Below the pieces are notes generated by a model. It made no database searches and was not told the DNA's origin. It saw only the letters and a program-made list of their open reading frames with translations. Made by a program: the position numbers and the translations under genes. DNA of 64,000 nucleotides, taken from contig CAYWPG010000001.1 of assembly GCA_964460035.1 (NCBI GenBank), forward strand, positions 186,001 to 250,000, written 5' to 3'. Of the stretch, positions 52,350-61,297 are shown piece by piece (within the stretch, counting starts at the first letter, position 1; each line of letters starts with the position of its first letter). This DNA comes from CAYWPG01 sp964460035 (GTDB taxonomy: Bacteria; Pseudomonadota; Gammaproteobacteria; Nitrococcales; AK92).

Positions 52350-52775
52350 ATGAGAATCGCTACTTGGTTACTGGGTCTGACTCTGCTCGCAGGAGCGGAG
52401 CCGGTGGTGGCTACGGAGGTTTTGGCGGACGAAGCCTATCGCCTGCAGCAGCAGGGAACGCTGCTGATCGACATACGCCAGCCCGAAGAGTGGCGCGAGA
52501 CCGGCATTGCGCAGGGGGCGCTCCGGATTCCCATGGCGCATCCGCAAGGCGCCGCGGGTTTTCTCAACGCTGTGCTGGAAGCGGTGGGGGGCGATCGCGA
52601 CGCCTCCATTGCCTTGATCTGCCGTAGCGGCAACCGCAGCAGGCGGATGCAGCAGTTGCTGCAACAGCATGGCTTCAGCGACGTAGTCAGCGTGGCCGAT
52701 GGGATGACTGGCGGTGCGGCCGGTCCGGGCTGGGTAGGCCGCGGCCTGCCTGTCGAGCATTGCGCGGACTGTTAG
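52350..52775 (+). CDS. Secreted rhodanese-domain protein
   Basis: This 141-residue protein has a signal peptide (ATWLLGLTLLAGAEPVVA) and one rhodanese domain with the start LLIDIRQPEEWRETGI and the active-site loop LICRSGNRSRR, whose cysteine carries persulfide. It would transfer sulfur or handle thiols in the periplasm. Two C-terminal cysteines (HCADC) are an extra feature that could bind metal or form a disulphide. ATG 52350 is used. The hairpin after it is shared with the convergent pseudo-AHAS gene. Confidence 0.92.
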   Translation: MRIATWLLGLTLLAGAEPVVATEVLADEAYRLQQQGTLLIDIRQPEEWRETGIAQGALRIPMAHPQGAAGFLNAVLEAVGGDRDASIALICRSGNRSRRMQQLLQQHGFSDVVSVADGMTGGAAGPGWVGRGLPVEHCADC

Positions 52776-52804
52776 GCAGGCCGGGAGCCGGGTAGCGGTA
52801 CCCG

Positions 52805-52837
52805 CGCCGTGACCGCCCCTGCAAAGCGGTCACGGCG
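52805..52837. terminator. Perfect 12-bp stem-loop between convergent genes
   Basis: CGCCGTGACCGC, a 9-nt loop and GCGGTCACGGCG form the strongest hairpin in this region. It lies between the rhodanese stop and the pseudo-AHAS stop, and probably ends both transcripts. Confidence 0.65.
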
Positions 52838-52862
52838 GACTGAAGGCTGTTAGGGCAGCGAG

Positions 52863-54518
52863 TCAGCCTCCGGTTATCGCGTGATTGGGTGCGCTTGGCG
52901 ACGGCATGGGCAGTAGCTGCTCGGCGCTTTGGAGAGTAGCGCTGATCACGCAGGGACCAGGGCGATTAAGGCTTTCCGCAAGCAGGCCGCGTGGATGTTC
53001 GCTGGCGGCCAAATCGTAGCTGCGCAGGCCCAAGCCGCTGGCTATTCGGCCAAAGTCGACAGGCCCTTCATAAGCGGATGGGGGTCGGCCCCGCTCATAG
53101 GCCCGCGCCGCTTGCCCATGTGCCGGACCCAGTGCGTCATCCCTCATTAGAACGATCTTGATGTTGAGGCCGGTCTCGGCGGCAGTCGCAAGTTCTTGCA
53201 CACTCATCGCCAGGCCGGCGGCGTCGGTGAAACAAACGACCGGATATTCCGGGCGCGCGAGTGCTGCGCCTATCGCCGCGGGCAGACCGAAGCCCCTGGC
53301 GTCCGAACCCGTGCTGGTGAGCCAGCACCGCGGACCCGCTAAAGGGTACGCCTGCGCCACCCACATCTGAGGGGGCCCGACGTCGGTGGCCACCGTTACC
53401 TCTGGACCTAAGTGTGTGGCAACCGCACGTATCAGGCCGTAGGGCGTGAGGGGATGGTCCGCACCCGGCAAGCGAACAGGGGACTGGGCACGCAGTTCCG
53501 CCACGCGCTCGTTCCAGCGCGCTCTAGAGTTGGTTTTTACCCGGAACAGCAACGCGGACAGGGCGGTAGCGGCATCGGTGCGGATTGTCACGGCAGGTGT
53601 GAGGGGAGGGGTAAACCCGCTCTCGTCTATGTCTATGTGAACGATGCGCGCACCATGGGCTAAGGAGAGGGTTTTGCCTATGGCGGGCTCGTCGGTGCGA
53701 ACGCCGCAGGCGATCAGCAGATCGGCCTCCTGCAGTGCCATGTGGATATGGTGTGCGCCGTGCATGCCCAGCGCGCACGGATGATCGGACGGCAGCGCGC
53801 CCAGCGCGGTCAGCGTCATTGCGGTAGGCAAGCCGGCTTTTTCTGCCAAGCGTTGCGCCAATCCGCTCGCCTGCGTCGCCAGCACGCCATCACCTAGCAG
53901 AAGTACCGGCCGTTGCGCGGCGTCGATCAATTCCACCGCTTGCTGAAGGGTCTCCGCGGCAATCGCTGGTGCAGGGGAGCGTCTGGCCAGCTCAGGCCAG
54001 GTGCCGATAGTCACGGAATCTGTCTGTACGGCGTTGGGGACGTCGATCAGCACTGGCCCTGGGCGTCCCGACGCCGCGCTGCGGAGCGCGCTGGGAATGA
54101 TGTCGAGCAAATCCTCGGCCGAGCGCGCGCGAAAGCGGTGTTTGCCGGTGGATGTACCTGGCCCTTGGATGTTGGCCGTCTCGGGTATGCCGCCACGCAT
54201 GGTTGCGCACGGCAACTCCGTAATACAGATCAACGGGATGGAGGCGCGGGCGGCGGCCGCCAGTGCCGTGCGCAGACCGTTAGCTTCCGTGACCGAGGAG
54301 GCAATACAGACCGCTGGCCGGCCGGATACGCGGGCCATACCCAGCGCTATGAATGCCGCACCCCGTTCATGACGCGCCAGGACGCGGCGGATCGTCGGGC
54401 TGCGGGCCAGCGCGCCGTCGAGCGGTGTGGGTACATCGCGATGTACGCCGACAACGGTGCGTACCCCCTGCCGTTCGAGCAGGCGGACGATCAGCTCGGC
54501 ACCGGTAAGAGTGTTCAT
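52863..54518 (-). CDS. ilvB: Acetolactate synthase large-subunit homologue with lost ThDP motifs
   Basis: This 551-residue homologue of AHAS I (IlvB) aligns throughout, including the catalytic glutamate (HERGA, Glu51), VGPPQMWVAQAYP and the C-terminal PMPSPSAPNH. The cofactor motifs are altered in place. The N-terminal GIPGG is GVHRD. The GPGATN loop is VTEANG (76-81). The GDG metal site is DAA (432-434). The NN ligands are RD (459-460). The GLGTMG loop is GSDARG (404-409). Lengths are unchanged, so it is not a frameshift product. Binding of Mg-thiamine diphosphate is unlikely. No ilvN follows. Upstream is a valine leader and attenuator. It may be a regulator or a repurposed fold. ATG 54518 has AGGAG nine bases upstream. 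Confidence 0.85.
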   Translation of the reverse strand: MNTLTGAELIVRLLERQGVRTVVGVHRDVPTPLDGALARSPTIRRVLARHERGAAFIALGMARVSGRPAVCIASSVTEANGLRTALAAAARASIPLICITELPCATMRGGIPETANIQGPGTSTGKHRFRARSAEDLLDIIPSALRSAASGRPGPVLIDVPNAVQTDSVTIGTWPELARRSPAPAIAAETLQQAVELIDAAQRPVLLLGDGVLATQASGLAQRLAEKAGLPTAMTLTALGALPSDHPCALGMHGAHHIHMALQEADLLIACGVRTDEPAIGKTLSLAHGARIVHIDIDESGFTPPLTPAVTIRTDAATALSALLFRVKTNSRARWNERVAELRAQSPVRLPGADHPLTPYGLIRAVATHLGPEVTVATDVGPPQMWVAQAYPLAGPRCWLTSTGSDARGFGLPAAIGAALARPEYPVVCFTDAAGLAMSVQELATAAETGLNIKIVLMRDDALGPAHGQAARAYERGRPPSAYEGPVDFGRIASGLGLRSYDLAASEHPRGLLAESLNRPGPCVISATLQSAEQLLPMPSPSAPNHAITGG

Positions 54519-54580
54519 CGGCATGTTCTCCTTCCGCGTTGCCGGCGGGCCGCCGGTGGGAAGAAGAGCCAGAAACGACA

Positions 54581-54612
54581 CAACCCCGCCGGCCGTCGCG
54601 CCGGAGGGGTTG
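54581..54612 (-). terminator. Attenuator-type stem-loop upstream of pseudo-AHAS
   Basis: On the minus strand CAACCCC-T-CCGGC, a 6-nt loop, and GCCGG-C-GGGGTTG form a long stem with one mismatch. The sequence after it, TGTCGTTTCTGGCTCTTC, is U-rich. It lies between the leader peptide and the main start, the place of an ilv attenuator. Confidence 0.7.
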
Positions 54613-54634
54613 CTAAAGCGAGTTGCAGCGATCC

Positions 54635-54727
54635 CTACGGCGCGTTGCTTACCACGACCACTACTACTACGCCCGCAACCGTTGCAGCGGTATTCGAGCG
54701 CAAAGACGTGGAGGCGGTAAAGGCCAT
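54635..54727 (-). CDS. ivbL: IvbL-like valine leader peptide
   Basis: This 30-codon reading frame starts at ATG 54727 and ends at TAG 54635. It encodes MAFTASTSLRSNTAATVAG followed by seven consecutive valines and SNAP. The valine run and the NAP end match the E. coli ivbL leader, which controls ilvBN by ribosome stalling when valine or leucine is scarce. AGGA lies seven bases before the ATG. The terminator-like stem-loop follows 22 bp downstream. It is too short for the usual length filters. It indicates that the downstream gene is still regulated as a branched-chain amino acid gene. Confidence 0.85.
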   Translation of the reverse strand: MAFTASTSLRSNTAATVAGVVVVVVVSNAP

Positions 54728-55005
54728 TTAAGAATCCTGCAGTTCGTTGAACGATGGAATTAGAATGCGGAAGTTTCGACGCTTATGCAAGCCCTGATGA
54801 AACAATGCGGGTAGCCGAAAGCCCGGCCGCATTCTGGGCATGGTGCCGGCGAGCGGCTTGGCGTTTTGTGCTGGGAGGTGCAGGCAGATTCGAGGCTATA
54901 AAACGCGGTGCGACCTGATCCCAGGGGGGCAGGCCGCACCCGTAAGCGTCCTGTATCGGGCGAGGGTAGCGTTCGAATGCAGCCGCGACGGCGGCTGATG
55001 TCTCT

Positions 55006-55419
55006 TTACTCGCGACGGATCCGGCGAATGATGCCGGAGAAGCCGACCACCGTGGCTGCCTCGGTGTAAATCCTGCCGCGAACGAACAGCATTTTGCCGG
55101 TTTCGTGGATGACATCGCCGTCCGCGTAAAGGACATCGCCCTCGCGAGCTGCCGAGGTGAAATCCGAGTTCAATGAGACGGTTACGCCCCACTGGTCCTT
55201 CATTCGGCTACGGGCTATGGAGAACAGCGCGTAGTCGGCAAGCAGCATAAGCATGCCCCCATGAACAGCGCCCATGCCGTTACAGTGGCGACGCTCCACT
55301 ACGAAGCCGCAGCGGCTCTTGCCGTTCTCGTCGCGCGTCCAATAAATCGGTCCGTTATGAACCTCGAAAGGATCGTTGGTAGCCGTGTTCCAGCCGGCAA
55401 AAGGGTGCTCGGTGCTCAT
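55006..55419 (-). CDS. PaaI-family (hot-dog) thioesterase
   Basis: This 137-residue hot-dog-fold protein contains NGMGAVHGGMLMLLADYAL, the central helix motif HGG...D of PaaI and other acyl-CoA thioesterases. A conserved VTVSLNSDFTSAAREGD strand-turn and VRGRIY follow. It would hydrolyse a short, aromatic or fatty acyl-CoA. ATG 55419 (MSTEHPF) with GGAGAC upstream is preferred to an upstream frame rich in Arg/Glu. It is monocistronic. Confidence 0.9.
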   Translation of the reverse strand: MSTEHPFAGWNTATNDPFEVHNGPIYWTRDENGKSRCGFVVERRHCNGMGAVHGGMLMLLADYALFSIARSRMKDQWGVTVSLNSDFTSAAREGDVLYADGDVIHETGKMLFVRGRIYTEAATVVGFSGIIRRIRRE

Positions 55420-55673
55420 CGGGAACTGTCTCCAAACTGGTACCTCAGGATCGCGTTCCCTGCGCGGCGTTGCCTCGTCCTGATGCAAAGCGCGCTAGTC
55501 TACCAGCACACGATGATTTTTTGAGCAGCGCGAGTAATCACTGCGCTCGTCGAGTCTGCCCGGCTCCACTGCGGTAGCGCCGTGCGGGCTCGAATCCGCG
55601 GGTGGGCCTGCCGAGGGAGTTGGTCTGCTCGCTGATATGGGCGGAGCTCCAACGGCAGTTGCGCGAGGCGGCG

Positions 55674-56219
55674 TTAATCGTTTTGCGAGTGATGGCTCTC
55701 GGCCCAGGCATCCAGCTGTGCCATTACCCTGTCCAGAGTGCGGGCGGAAATATCGGGCAACCAGCCGCCTAGATCGCTTTTTGCCTGCTCATAGCCTTTG
55801 AGCACGGCCTCTTTGAGCGCTTGCAGCTTGGAAGGGTCGTTACCGCTGGCGGCTATGGCGAAGTTGACGATGCGGGATGCGGTTTGCTCGACGCCCCAGT
55901 AGCCATCATCGGCAAGCGCTGCGGCGGCATCTTCCGAGCTCATCCGTGTCAGCCAACCGGCCTCTATGCCCTGTTGTCGCAGCAGTCCTGCGATACACTC
56001 CCGCAGCTCGCCGAAGCTGAACTTGTGTTGCGCTGCGAGGATTTGCGTACGGTAGTCGGCCGCTTGCTGAGCACGGCCTGTGGGCGTGTAACGATCCAGG
56101 GCCGGCTCCGGTTCTGCGAGCCTTGCTTCCTCCGCTGCCGAGGCGGGACGAGCGGTAGCGGTTTGTTCGGTACGCTTGGCGGAAGGGTATGCGTGGGAGG
56201 ATAAGATCTCGCCGATCAT
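55674..56219 (-). CDS. DUF5610-family protein
   Basis: This 181-residue cytosolic protein has a variable, Ala/Pro-rich first 45 residues. A helical domain follows with DDGYWGVEQTASRIVNF and LQALKEAVLKGYEQAKSDLGGWLPDIS, the pattern of DUF5610. Such proteins are seen near flagellar or surface genes in other genomes, but here none is nearby. The function is unknown. The ATG lies at a normal distance from weak purines. Confidence 0.8.
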   Translation of the reverse strand: MIGEILSSHAYPSAKRTEQTATARPASAAEEARLAEPEPALDRYTPTGRAQQAADYRTQILAAQHKFSFGELRECIAGLLRQQGIEAGWLTRMSSEDAAAALADDGYWGVEQTASRIVNFAIAASGNDPSKLQALKEAVLKGYEQAKSDLGGWLPDISARTLDRVMAQLDAWAESHHSQND

Positions 56220-56484
56220 AAGAGCACCCTGCGGTCGAGGCGGTGACTGTCCGTGATCGGTTTGTCGGCCGGCTGGCCAGTAACTTGAGCGGTGCCGTAA
56301 TCCACTGCCGGGTGCAATAAGCAGGGTAGACGCAGTGGTAGCTAAGCGCCGCGCGCCGATGCGCTGTTATGGATCTGAACGGATTGTGAAAACGGCCCGG
56401 AATCTTTTCGCAGATTGCGAGGGTCCCGAGCCTGGTCTATCGGAAATGGGATTGTCAGCAGCGAGTGTCTGCTACGCATCGCTT

Positions 56485-56964
56485 TCAAAAGTGCGCGCGC
56501 AGTGAAGCGGCCATCCGATCGAGCTGTTCGCGCTGTACGGCCCGGCCGAAGATGTTGACGGCACGTCCCAACATACCGGCTACTACGCTTAGCTTATCGC
56601 CCTGGACGCGGGGAATGACATGAAGATGCACGTGCGGTATATGCTGGCCCGAGGCCGGGCCGTCGTTGACCATCAAGTTGGCGCCATGCCAGGGCAGTCC
56701 TGCGGCCTGTTGCGCATTCAGTACACGACAGCCGACGGAGAACAGGTGGCGTTGTTGTTCGGGATTCAGTTCGTGGAGAAATACCGCGTGCTGCTTGGGC
56801 ATCACCAGCACATGCCCCGGCCGCAGGGGGTAAAGGTCCATGAACGCAATGCAGTGGTCGTCGCTATGGACGATGCTGGCCGCACGTTTTCCTTCGGCGA
56901 TCTCGCAGAACAGGCATTCTTTCAAGTTCTTATTTCCTGCTTCGGTCGTCTCATGGGAAACCAT
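56485..56964 (-). CDS. HIT-family hydrolase (second copy)
   Basis: This 159-residue protein has a CLFCEIAEGK start and the triad HVHLHVIPR near residue 112. A longer C-terminal tail (VVAGMLGRAVNIFGRAVQREQLDRMAAS) puts it in a different subgroup from the HIT protein at 47757. It hydrolyses nucleotide phosphoramidates or dinucleoside polyphosphates; the substrate is unknown. AGG precedes the ATG. Confidence 0.93.
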   Translation of the reverse strand: MVSHETTEAGNKNLKECLFCEIAEGKRAASIVHSDDHCIAFMDLYPLRPGHVLVMPKQHAVFLHELNPEQQRHLFSVGCRVLNAQQAAGLPWHGANLMVNDGPASGQHIPHVHLHVIPRVQGDKLSVVAGMLGRAVNIFGRAVQREQLDRMAASLRAHF

Positions 56965-57677
56965 GAAAAGCCTGCATGAATCATCTCCTGCAGCAGATGC
57001 TGCGCAGAAGCGCCGACAGGCGATGGGCAGACCCTATTCGGTAGGAGTTTTCCCGCATCCAGCGTAAGAATACAAGTCCTTGCGCAAGTGGGTTTCCCGA
57101 TGGAATTAGTCGTTAGTGGTATAACACGGAAAGGACGACTGCAACGATCTGCGCCGCGTTGAGGCTGCCGCTCTTCGCTGCGCCTGGGCTTGCGCCCAAA
57201 GCTGTGTGAATAACAGTGTTGCAGCCGCTACGGCGACGCTGCGGCAGCGCTGGCTTCAAGCTCGGCTTGGATATGCTTGGACTTGGTTTTTCTTGACGGA
57301 ATAGGCATATTCGAATCCCTGCATGTCGTCTTATTGCCTTAGCAGCTTGCTTTATCGCTAGGTCAGCCGTCGCTGCGGATGGCGGACACGCTCCCTTAGG
57401 TTTGCGGAAAAGTGGTTTCCGCCCGGTGATAGAGCACACCTCTGCCTGCTCTCCGGTACGAACCGAGGAGCAGGGGCTGCCCGACCGAAGGCAGGGGCGT
57501 CGGCGACCGGCTGTGCCGTAAAGTCTGCCTGCGCTGTGTCGAAATACGCCAAGGCGCGGTAGCATTTCGCAAGCTGCCGCCGCATACGTTCGCGCCAGAC
57601 GGTTCTGTTGCATGGTCCACGGTTCCTGGCGTGTGCGGCGCTACAGTATCCAATTGCCATTCCACCATCGCGAGATA
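56965..57677. other. Long intergenic region upstream of the aminotransferase
   Basis: About 710 bp with frames up to 166 codons (57113-57613, minus). Their composition (Arg/Ala/Ser-rich) and lack of ribosome sites argue against coding. I see no known riboswitch or RNA. The promoter of the aminotransferase must be here. Confidence 0.5.
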
Positions 57678-58916
57678 ATGATGTTGGTCAACCCGCTGGT
57701 ATCAGAGAACGATCTTATCGAACCGCCGCAAGACGTACCGCTGGAGCAAATCCTGCCGGATGAGCCGCTGCTGCTGATGGGGGCAGGGCCTGTGCCGGTA
57801 CCGCATAAGGTGGCGCAAGCGAATTCCGTCGTGATCAATCACCTGGGCGAGACCATGGCTACCGTCATCGAGCGGTTGAAGATGATGGCGCGCTATGTGT
57901 TCCAGACTCGCTCCCGTTACATACTCGGCGTGGCCGGGCCGGCATCGGCCGCCATGGAAATGGCGGTATCCAACTTGGTATGGCCGGGGCGGCGAGTGCT
58001 GTGCATCTGCAACGGCCTCTTCAGCAGTCGCTTCGCGGAGATGGTACGGCGGGTCGGCGGCGAGGTGGTGTTGCTGGAGGTGCCGGTAGGCGAGGCGGCC
58101 GATCCGGATGCGGTCGCGGCGCTGCTGGCGCAGTCGCACATCGATGTGGTGACAGTGGTGCAGGGCGAGACCTCCTGCACTGTGTGGAACTACGCGCTGG
58201 CGGAGATATGCCGAATCGCCAAGGGGCACGGCGCACTGACGATTGTGGACGCGGTCTGCACTTTGAGCACCATGCCGCTACAGATGGACGGCTGGGGGGT
58301 GGACGTGGTCGTCACTGGCGGGCAGAAGGGCTTGTCATCCATCCCGGGCGTGTCCTTGGTGGCGTTTTCGCCCGATGCTTGGCAGGCGATTGAGGCGCGG
58401 ACGGCGCCCATGCCGCATTGGACCTACGATGCGCGCCTGGCGCAGGAGTTTTGGGATAGGAAGGGCTATCACTACACGGCGCCGGTCGCCGGCGTGCTCG
58501 CCTTGCATGAAGCGTTGCGGCTGATTTGCCAGGAGACTTTGCCGGTTCGGTTCGAGCGGCACCGTACTTGCTCGCTGGCGCTGCAGCGCGCGGTCACCGC
58601 TATGGGGCTGGAGCTGTTCGTCAAGGAACCGGCGCGTCTGAATTCGGTCGTCGGCATAAAGGTGCCGGACGGCGTGGATGCAAAAGAGGTGCTGGCGCAG
58701 ATGTCCAAGGTGCATCGGGTGGAGATTGCCGGGGCGTTCGGACTCAACATCGTTCGTATCGGTCAGATGGGCGAGCAGAGCCGAGCTCACAATATCTTCC
58801 GGACAGTGCACGCGCTGGGCGCAAGCATGAACGCTGCGGGTGCGCGGCTGGATGTGCCCGCCGGTATGGCGGAACTCGAGATGGCTCTGTCGAAACCGAT
58901 GATCGCCCCTGCCTGA
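57678..58916 (+). CDS. Class V PLP-dependent aminotransferase (alanine-glyoxylate/serine-pyruvate type)
   Basis: This 412-residue enzyme has the start LLLMGAGPVPVPHKV (the family GPxxV loop) and the PLP aspartate in TIVDAVCTLSTMP. The Schiff-base lysine is in VVTGGQKGLSSIPG. It would move an amino group between alanine, serine or a related amine and a 2-oxo acid such as glyoxylate or pyruvate. The exact pair cannot be read; pyridoxamine-pyruvate or AGT-like types are close. The first residues, MMLVNPLVSEND, are somewhat long for the family. The upstream ribosome site is weak. Confidence 0.91.
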   Translation: MMLVNPLVSENDLIEPPQDVPLEQILPDEPLLLMGAGPVPVPHKVAQANSVVINHLGETMATVIERLKMMARYVFQTRSRYILGVAGPASAAMEMAVSNLVWPGRRVLCICNGLFSSRFAEMVRRVGGEVVLLEVPVGEAADPDAVAALLAQSHIDVVTVVQGETSCTVWNYALAEICRIAKGHGALTIVDAVCTLSTMPLQMDGWGVDVVVTGGQKGLSSIPGVSLVAFSPDAWQAIEARTAPMPHWTYDARLAQEFWDRKGYHYTAPVAGVLALHEALRLICQETLPVRFERHRTCSLALQRAVTAMGLELFVKEPARLNSVVGIKVPDGVDAKEVLAQMSKVHRVEIAGAFGLNIVRIGQMGEQSRAHNIFRTVHALGASMNAAGARLDVPAGMAELEMALSKPMIAPA

Positions 58917-58956
58917 AGGGGCCCATCGCCTCTTAAAGATGCGCGTCGCCATATTT

Positions 58957-58977
58957 ATTTGTATGATGCATGCAAAT
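58957..58977. promoter_or_regulatory. 21-bp near-perfect palindrome overlapping the MarR start
   Basis: ATTTGTATG-ATG-CATGCAAAT has arms that match at eight of nine positions. It overlaps the ATG of the MarR gene at 58976, so binding would block its own initiation. Its width fits a MarR dimer. Confidence 0.5.
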
Positions 58978-59485
58978 GAGTAAGCCGCCATCCCACGTTT
59001 GCAACGATTCAACTCCGCCCAGGGACGCATCGCACGCCGTTCTTGATGAGGCGCTGCTCGATCTGCGCCGATTGTGGATTCATCCGCGGTTGCTGCGGTG
59101 GTTTTCCGAGCAACTTGGCGTTGGCGTGGAGCTTGCCACCTTGCGTACGCTGCGCGCCATCGAGGCTGCCGGGGCAGGAGCGGGCGTCGGTGACTTGGCG
59201 GCGATACTGGCCATTGATGCCTCCACCGCAAGTCGCCTGGTCGAGCAGGCAGTGAACGACGGTTATGTCCAGCGGCGCGCTTGCTCGCAGGACCGGCGCC
59301 GCAGCAAGCTCACCCTCGCGCCGAAGGGGGAGAGGCTGCTCGCACAGTCGAGCCGCTTGCGTAGCGAGCTGCTGGGGCGAGCCACGCTCAGCTGGTCGGA
59401 CGAGGAACTCGCCGAGGCAGCGCGCATCTGTCAGCGGCTACAACAAGACCTGCGAGCTTTGATCGAAGAGGAGAGTCGTAGTTGA
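58976..59485 (+). CDS. MarR-family transcriptional regulator
   Basis: This 169-residue winged-helix regulator has VELATLRTLRAIEA, the recognition part GDLAAILAIDASTASRLVEQAVNDGYVQRR and the wing DRRRSKLTLAPKGERLL, the MarR pattern. It probably represses itself and the MFS pump that overlaps it by 4 nt; a near-palindrome covers its start. No good ribosome site is seen before ATG 58976; the ATG at 58970 is an alternative, so the message may be leaderless or weakly translated. The ligand is unknown. Confidence 0.93.
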   Translation: MSKPPSHVCNDSTPPRDASHAVLDEALLDLRRLWIHPRLLRWFSEQLGVGVELATLRTLRAIEAAGAGAGVGDLAAILAIDASTASRLVEQAVNDGYVQRRACSQDRRRSKLTLAPKGERLLAQSSRLRSELLGRATLSWSDEELAEAARICQRLQQDLRALIEEESRS

Positions 59486-61077
59486 GTCAGGATCGTTCGC
59501 CGTCCGGAACGGCGGAGCCCGAACCTCAGTCAGCTCGCGAAGAGCTCAGTCATCGCCAGATTCAAGTGATTTACGCCGGCCTGATGGTCGGCATGTTCCT
59601 TCCCGCCTTAACCATCAGTAACGTCTCCACCGCGCTGCCGGTCATGGTGCGCGATCTGGGCGGCATTTCCGAGCTCTCATGGGTCGTGACGGCCTACCTG
59701 CTCAGTTCGACGGTTGCAGTGCCGGTAGTCGGCAAGCTTTCGGACAGCTACGGGCGAAAGCCCATGTATCTCGGAGCAATCGTCGGTTTCGTGCTGGCGT
59801 CGCTGCTTTGCGGGGTGGCTCAGTCCATGGGGCAGTTGGTCATTGCCCGCGGCCTGCAGGGACTGTTCGGCGGTTCCATGATGGCGCTTACGCAGGCCAT
59901 CGTGGCCGATGTGGTAGCGCCGCGCCAGCGCGGGCGTTATCAGGGCTACATAGGCGCGGTGTTCGCATTCTCCAGCGTGGTCGGTCCATTGATGGGCGGG
60001 TTCTTTGCCGATCATCTGAGCTGGCGCTGGATTTTCTTCGTCAACGTGCCGGTTGGCGCTGTGGCCCTGCTGGTAGCCAGAAAGCATCTGCGGGTCATCC
60101 AGCCGCTGCGTTCGCGTTCGGTCGACTGGGGAGGGGCAGCGCTGCTGACGATAGGAATAACGGCCTTGCTCCTGATCAGCGTCTGGGGCGGCAACGCTTA
60201 TGCGTGGGACTCTTCGATGATCCTGGGGCTCGCGGCTACGGCGGCCATCGCCGCTGTGCTGTTGATCCCCGTCGAGCGTCGGGCGCGGGAGCCGATCATA
60301 CCCCTGCATCTTTTTTCCAATCGAACGTTTACTACCGGGTGTGCGCTTTCGGCCTTGGTCGGCGCCGCCATGTTCGGCGCGCTGACTTTCATGCCGCTGT
60401 TCTTGCAAGGGGCCGCCGGCGTGTCCGCCACCCTCTCGGGCCTGCTGTTGATGCCGCAGATGATGGGCCTGCTGTTCAGCAGCATCGTTTCCGGCCGAAT
60501 GATCACACGGCGAGGACGCTACAAGATCTTTCTGGTTGCCGGCACAGGGCTCATGACATTGGGCTATTTGTTGCTTACCACGGTGGATGCGAATGGTCAC
60601 GTGGAAGTGGTCGGCCTCTATGTGGGCGTCGTGGGCCTGGGGCTGGGGATGGTGCTTCCGGTAACGGTGCTGGCGATTCAGAACGCGGTGTCTATACACG
60701 ATCTTGGCGCTGCAAGCGGGGGTGCGCTGTTCTTTCGCATGACCGGCGGCATGATCGGGCTGTCGCTCTTCAGTGCCTTGTTGATACAACGCTTGCTGGT
60801 GGGGTTGTCGAACCGGCTTGGCAGCGATCAGGGTGTGCCCGAGGGGTTCGATGCCGCCACATTGATCAACAGTCCCGAGCGTGTAGCCGAGCTGCCGGTT
60901 CATCTGCAAGGCGTCTTCGTCGACGAACTCTCCTCGGCGATTTCCATGGTATTCGTGCTGGCGGCGTTGTGTACGGTGCTGGCCTTGATCGCCGCGCTGC
61001 GGTTAGAGGAGCTTCCGTTGCAGGAGCGCGCCTTGGTGGCTGAGCAGCGAGGCGTCTCCGCGGATGATCACCTGTAG
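59482..61077 (+). CDS. MFS DHA2-family (EmrB/QacA-like) drug efflux transporter
   Basis: This 531-residue transporter has about 14 hydrophobic segments and the DHA2 signatures: LPVMVRDLGG after the first helix, GKLSDSYGRKPMYL (motif A), and ARGLQGLFGGSMMA with RWIFFVNVPVGAVAL (motif C region). It would expel lipophilic drugs by proton antiport. The TTG start has GAGGAG eight bases upstream and overlaps the MarR stop. No EmrA-type adaptor is nearby. Confidence 0.94.
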   Translation: MSQDRSPSGTAEPEPQSAREELSHRQIQVIYAGLMVGMFLPALTISNVSTALPVMVRDLGGISELSWVVTAYLLSSTVAVPVVGKLSDSYGRKPMYLGAIVGFVLASLLCGVAQSMGQLVIARGLQGLFGGSMMALTQAIVADVVAPRQRGRYQGYIGAVFAFSSVVGPLMGGFFADHLSWRWIFFVNVPVGAVALLVARKHLRVIQPLRSRSVDWGGAALLTIGITALLLISVWGGNAYAWDSSMILGLAATAAIAAVLLIPVERRAREPIIPLHLFSNRTFTTGCALSALVGAAMFGALTFMPLFLQGAAGVSATLSGLLLMPQMMGLLFSSIVSGRMITRRGRYKIFLVAGTGLMTLGYLLLTTVDANGHVEVVGLYVGVVGLGLGMVLPVTVLAIQNAVSIHDLGAASGGALFFRMTGGMIGLSLFSALLIQRLLVGLSNRLGSDQGVPEGFDAATLINSPERVAELPVHLQGVFVDELSSAISMVFVLAALCTVLALIAALRLEELPLQERALVAEQRGVSADDHL

Positions 61078-61297
61078 CTGAATACGGCAGAGGGCAAGCG
61101 CGTCTTGCATGTCATCCGCCGTGATCCGCTCTGAGAGTTGTAGAACGGCTTTGAGTCGCCGCCGGTGCGTTGCGCCGCGGCGGGCATAGGCCGCCCACCG
61201 GCAACTCGAGTACCGTAGGAGTTCGAATTGCCGGTGGTGCCTTCCAGTGTTGCCGTTCACACTGCAGCGAAGTGCTCGCTGCCGCTGTCCGCAAGCC

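Noticed and set aside
55580..55620. T-loop-like GGCTCGAATCC suggesting a tRNA
   Set aside because: The stem is mismatched and no D-arm, anticodon arm or acceptor stem could be folded around it.
57113..57613. 166-codon minus-strand frame
   Set aside because: Arg/Ser/Ala-rich, no ribosome site, no motif. It lies in a likely promoter region.
59677..60909. 410-codon open frame on the minus strand
   Set aside because: It is antisense to the MFS transporter. His/Gln/Arg-rich composition and no ribosome site.
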